Shown: positions 63,801 to 64,000 of the stretch, in pieces
Position numbering within the stretch: the first letter of the stretch is position 1
Layout: each line of letters starts with the position of its first letter
Assembly (NCBI GenBank): GCA_013399855.1
Contig: VXAY01004358.1
Location: forward strand, 63,294-127,293
Direction: 5' to 3'
From: Oxyruncus cristatus
Taxonomy: Eukaryota > Chordata > Aves > Passeriformes > Cotingidae
DNA: 64,000 bases
Notes under the pieces: model-generated
Seen by the model: the letters and a program-made list of their open reading frames with translations, nothing else
Database searches by the model: none
What the model was told of the DNA's origin: nothing
Translations under genes and position numbers: made by a program

Positions 63801-64000
63801 AGTGAAAGAAGACAAATTAAAATTTGTCATAAATGTTTGGCTATTTTAAAGTGCCCCATGTATATTCTACTCGTTATTTTGGGGCTTGCCTGTTAAAACA
63901 AGTGACAGAGTCTTTTGGAGACCGTGTCTTCGGGTACTGCTCATCACGAGATACAATTGCTCATAAATCATGCTTGAAAAATAAAACGTTATTAAACATT
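60871..64000. other. Unique DNA to window end, no gene seen
   Basis: The longest frames are 145 codons (62579-63016, minus) and 135 codons (63114-63521, plus). Both are low-specificity and without known motifs. T-runs occur at about 63212-63228 and 63341-63348. No known transposon was recognised. Confidence 0.5.
62293..62323. repeat. Perfect 12-bp hairpin
   Basis: AGAAATCTTCTT (62293-62304) and AAGAAGATTTCT (62312-62323) are exact complements around a 7-nt loop. The stem is too short for a pre-miRNA, and no T-run follows that would suggest a pol III product. Confidence 0.85.

Noticed and set aside
1..64000. Search for tRNA, rRNA, snRNA, CRISPR arrays, insertion sequences and bacterial-type operons
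   Set aside because: No cloverleaf with A/B boxes, no snRNA signature, no spaced direct repeats and no prokaryotic gene layout were seen.

Overview
This window looks like non-coding nuclear DNA from a bird, possibly a passerine. The identifiable interspersed repeats are almost all CR1 LINE fragments, the dominant retrotransposon of avian genomes. There are no L1, Alu, MIR or rodent-type SINE sequences, no prokaryotic gene structure and no CRISPR. The base composition is visibly AT-rich and CpG-poor, and I see no CpG island. Placing it in passerines is weaker: it rests on my recollection of the CR1 subfamily at 40498-41730 and on the many long A/C (T/G) tracts.

I found no protein-coding gene, rRNA or tRNA that I can support. 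Nearly all open frames are short (60-110 codons) and unlike any family I recognise. The longest ones are by-products of two-letter A/C tracts, or they are CR1 remnants. The window is most simply a gene desert or the inside of a very long intron.

Layout. 1-2040: a 100-bp palindromic MITE-like element (275-374), a CR1 3' end (1514-1925, minus) and a short palindrome (2020-2040). 2041-10043: unique AT-rich DNA with an A/C tract holding a 127-bp tandem duplication (7146-7499) and a T/G tract (9439-9536). 10044-10483: a large near-perfect inverted repeat, two arms of about 200 bp around a 38-nt loop. 10484-11480: compositionally distinct DNA that may be a conserved non-coding block. 11481-34724: mostly unique DNA with T/G tracts at 17333 and 26110, an assembly gap at 20580-20628 and a decayed CR1 at 27498-27725. 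34725-35706: an old plus-strand CR1 still showing pieces of reverse transcriptase. 40498-41730: a younger minus-strand CR1 with RT and C-terminal ORF2 remnants. 41731-64000: unique DNA with a perfect 48-bp tandem duplication (42490-42586), T/G and A/C tracts (45148, 55855), a 14-bp inverted repeat (49750-49852), a CR1 3' end (54670-54826), a degenerate 44-bp minisatellite (60652-60870) and a small perfect hairpin (62293-62323).

There is no pathway to reconstruct. The most unusual objects are the 440-bp foldback element, the set of strand-asymmetric A/C tracts and the 44-bp minisatellite. Family names come from memory of consensus sequences, not a database search.
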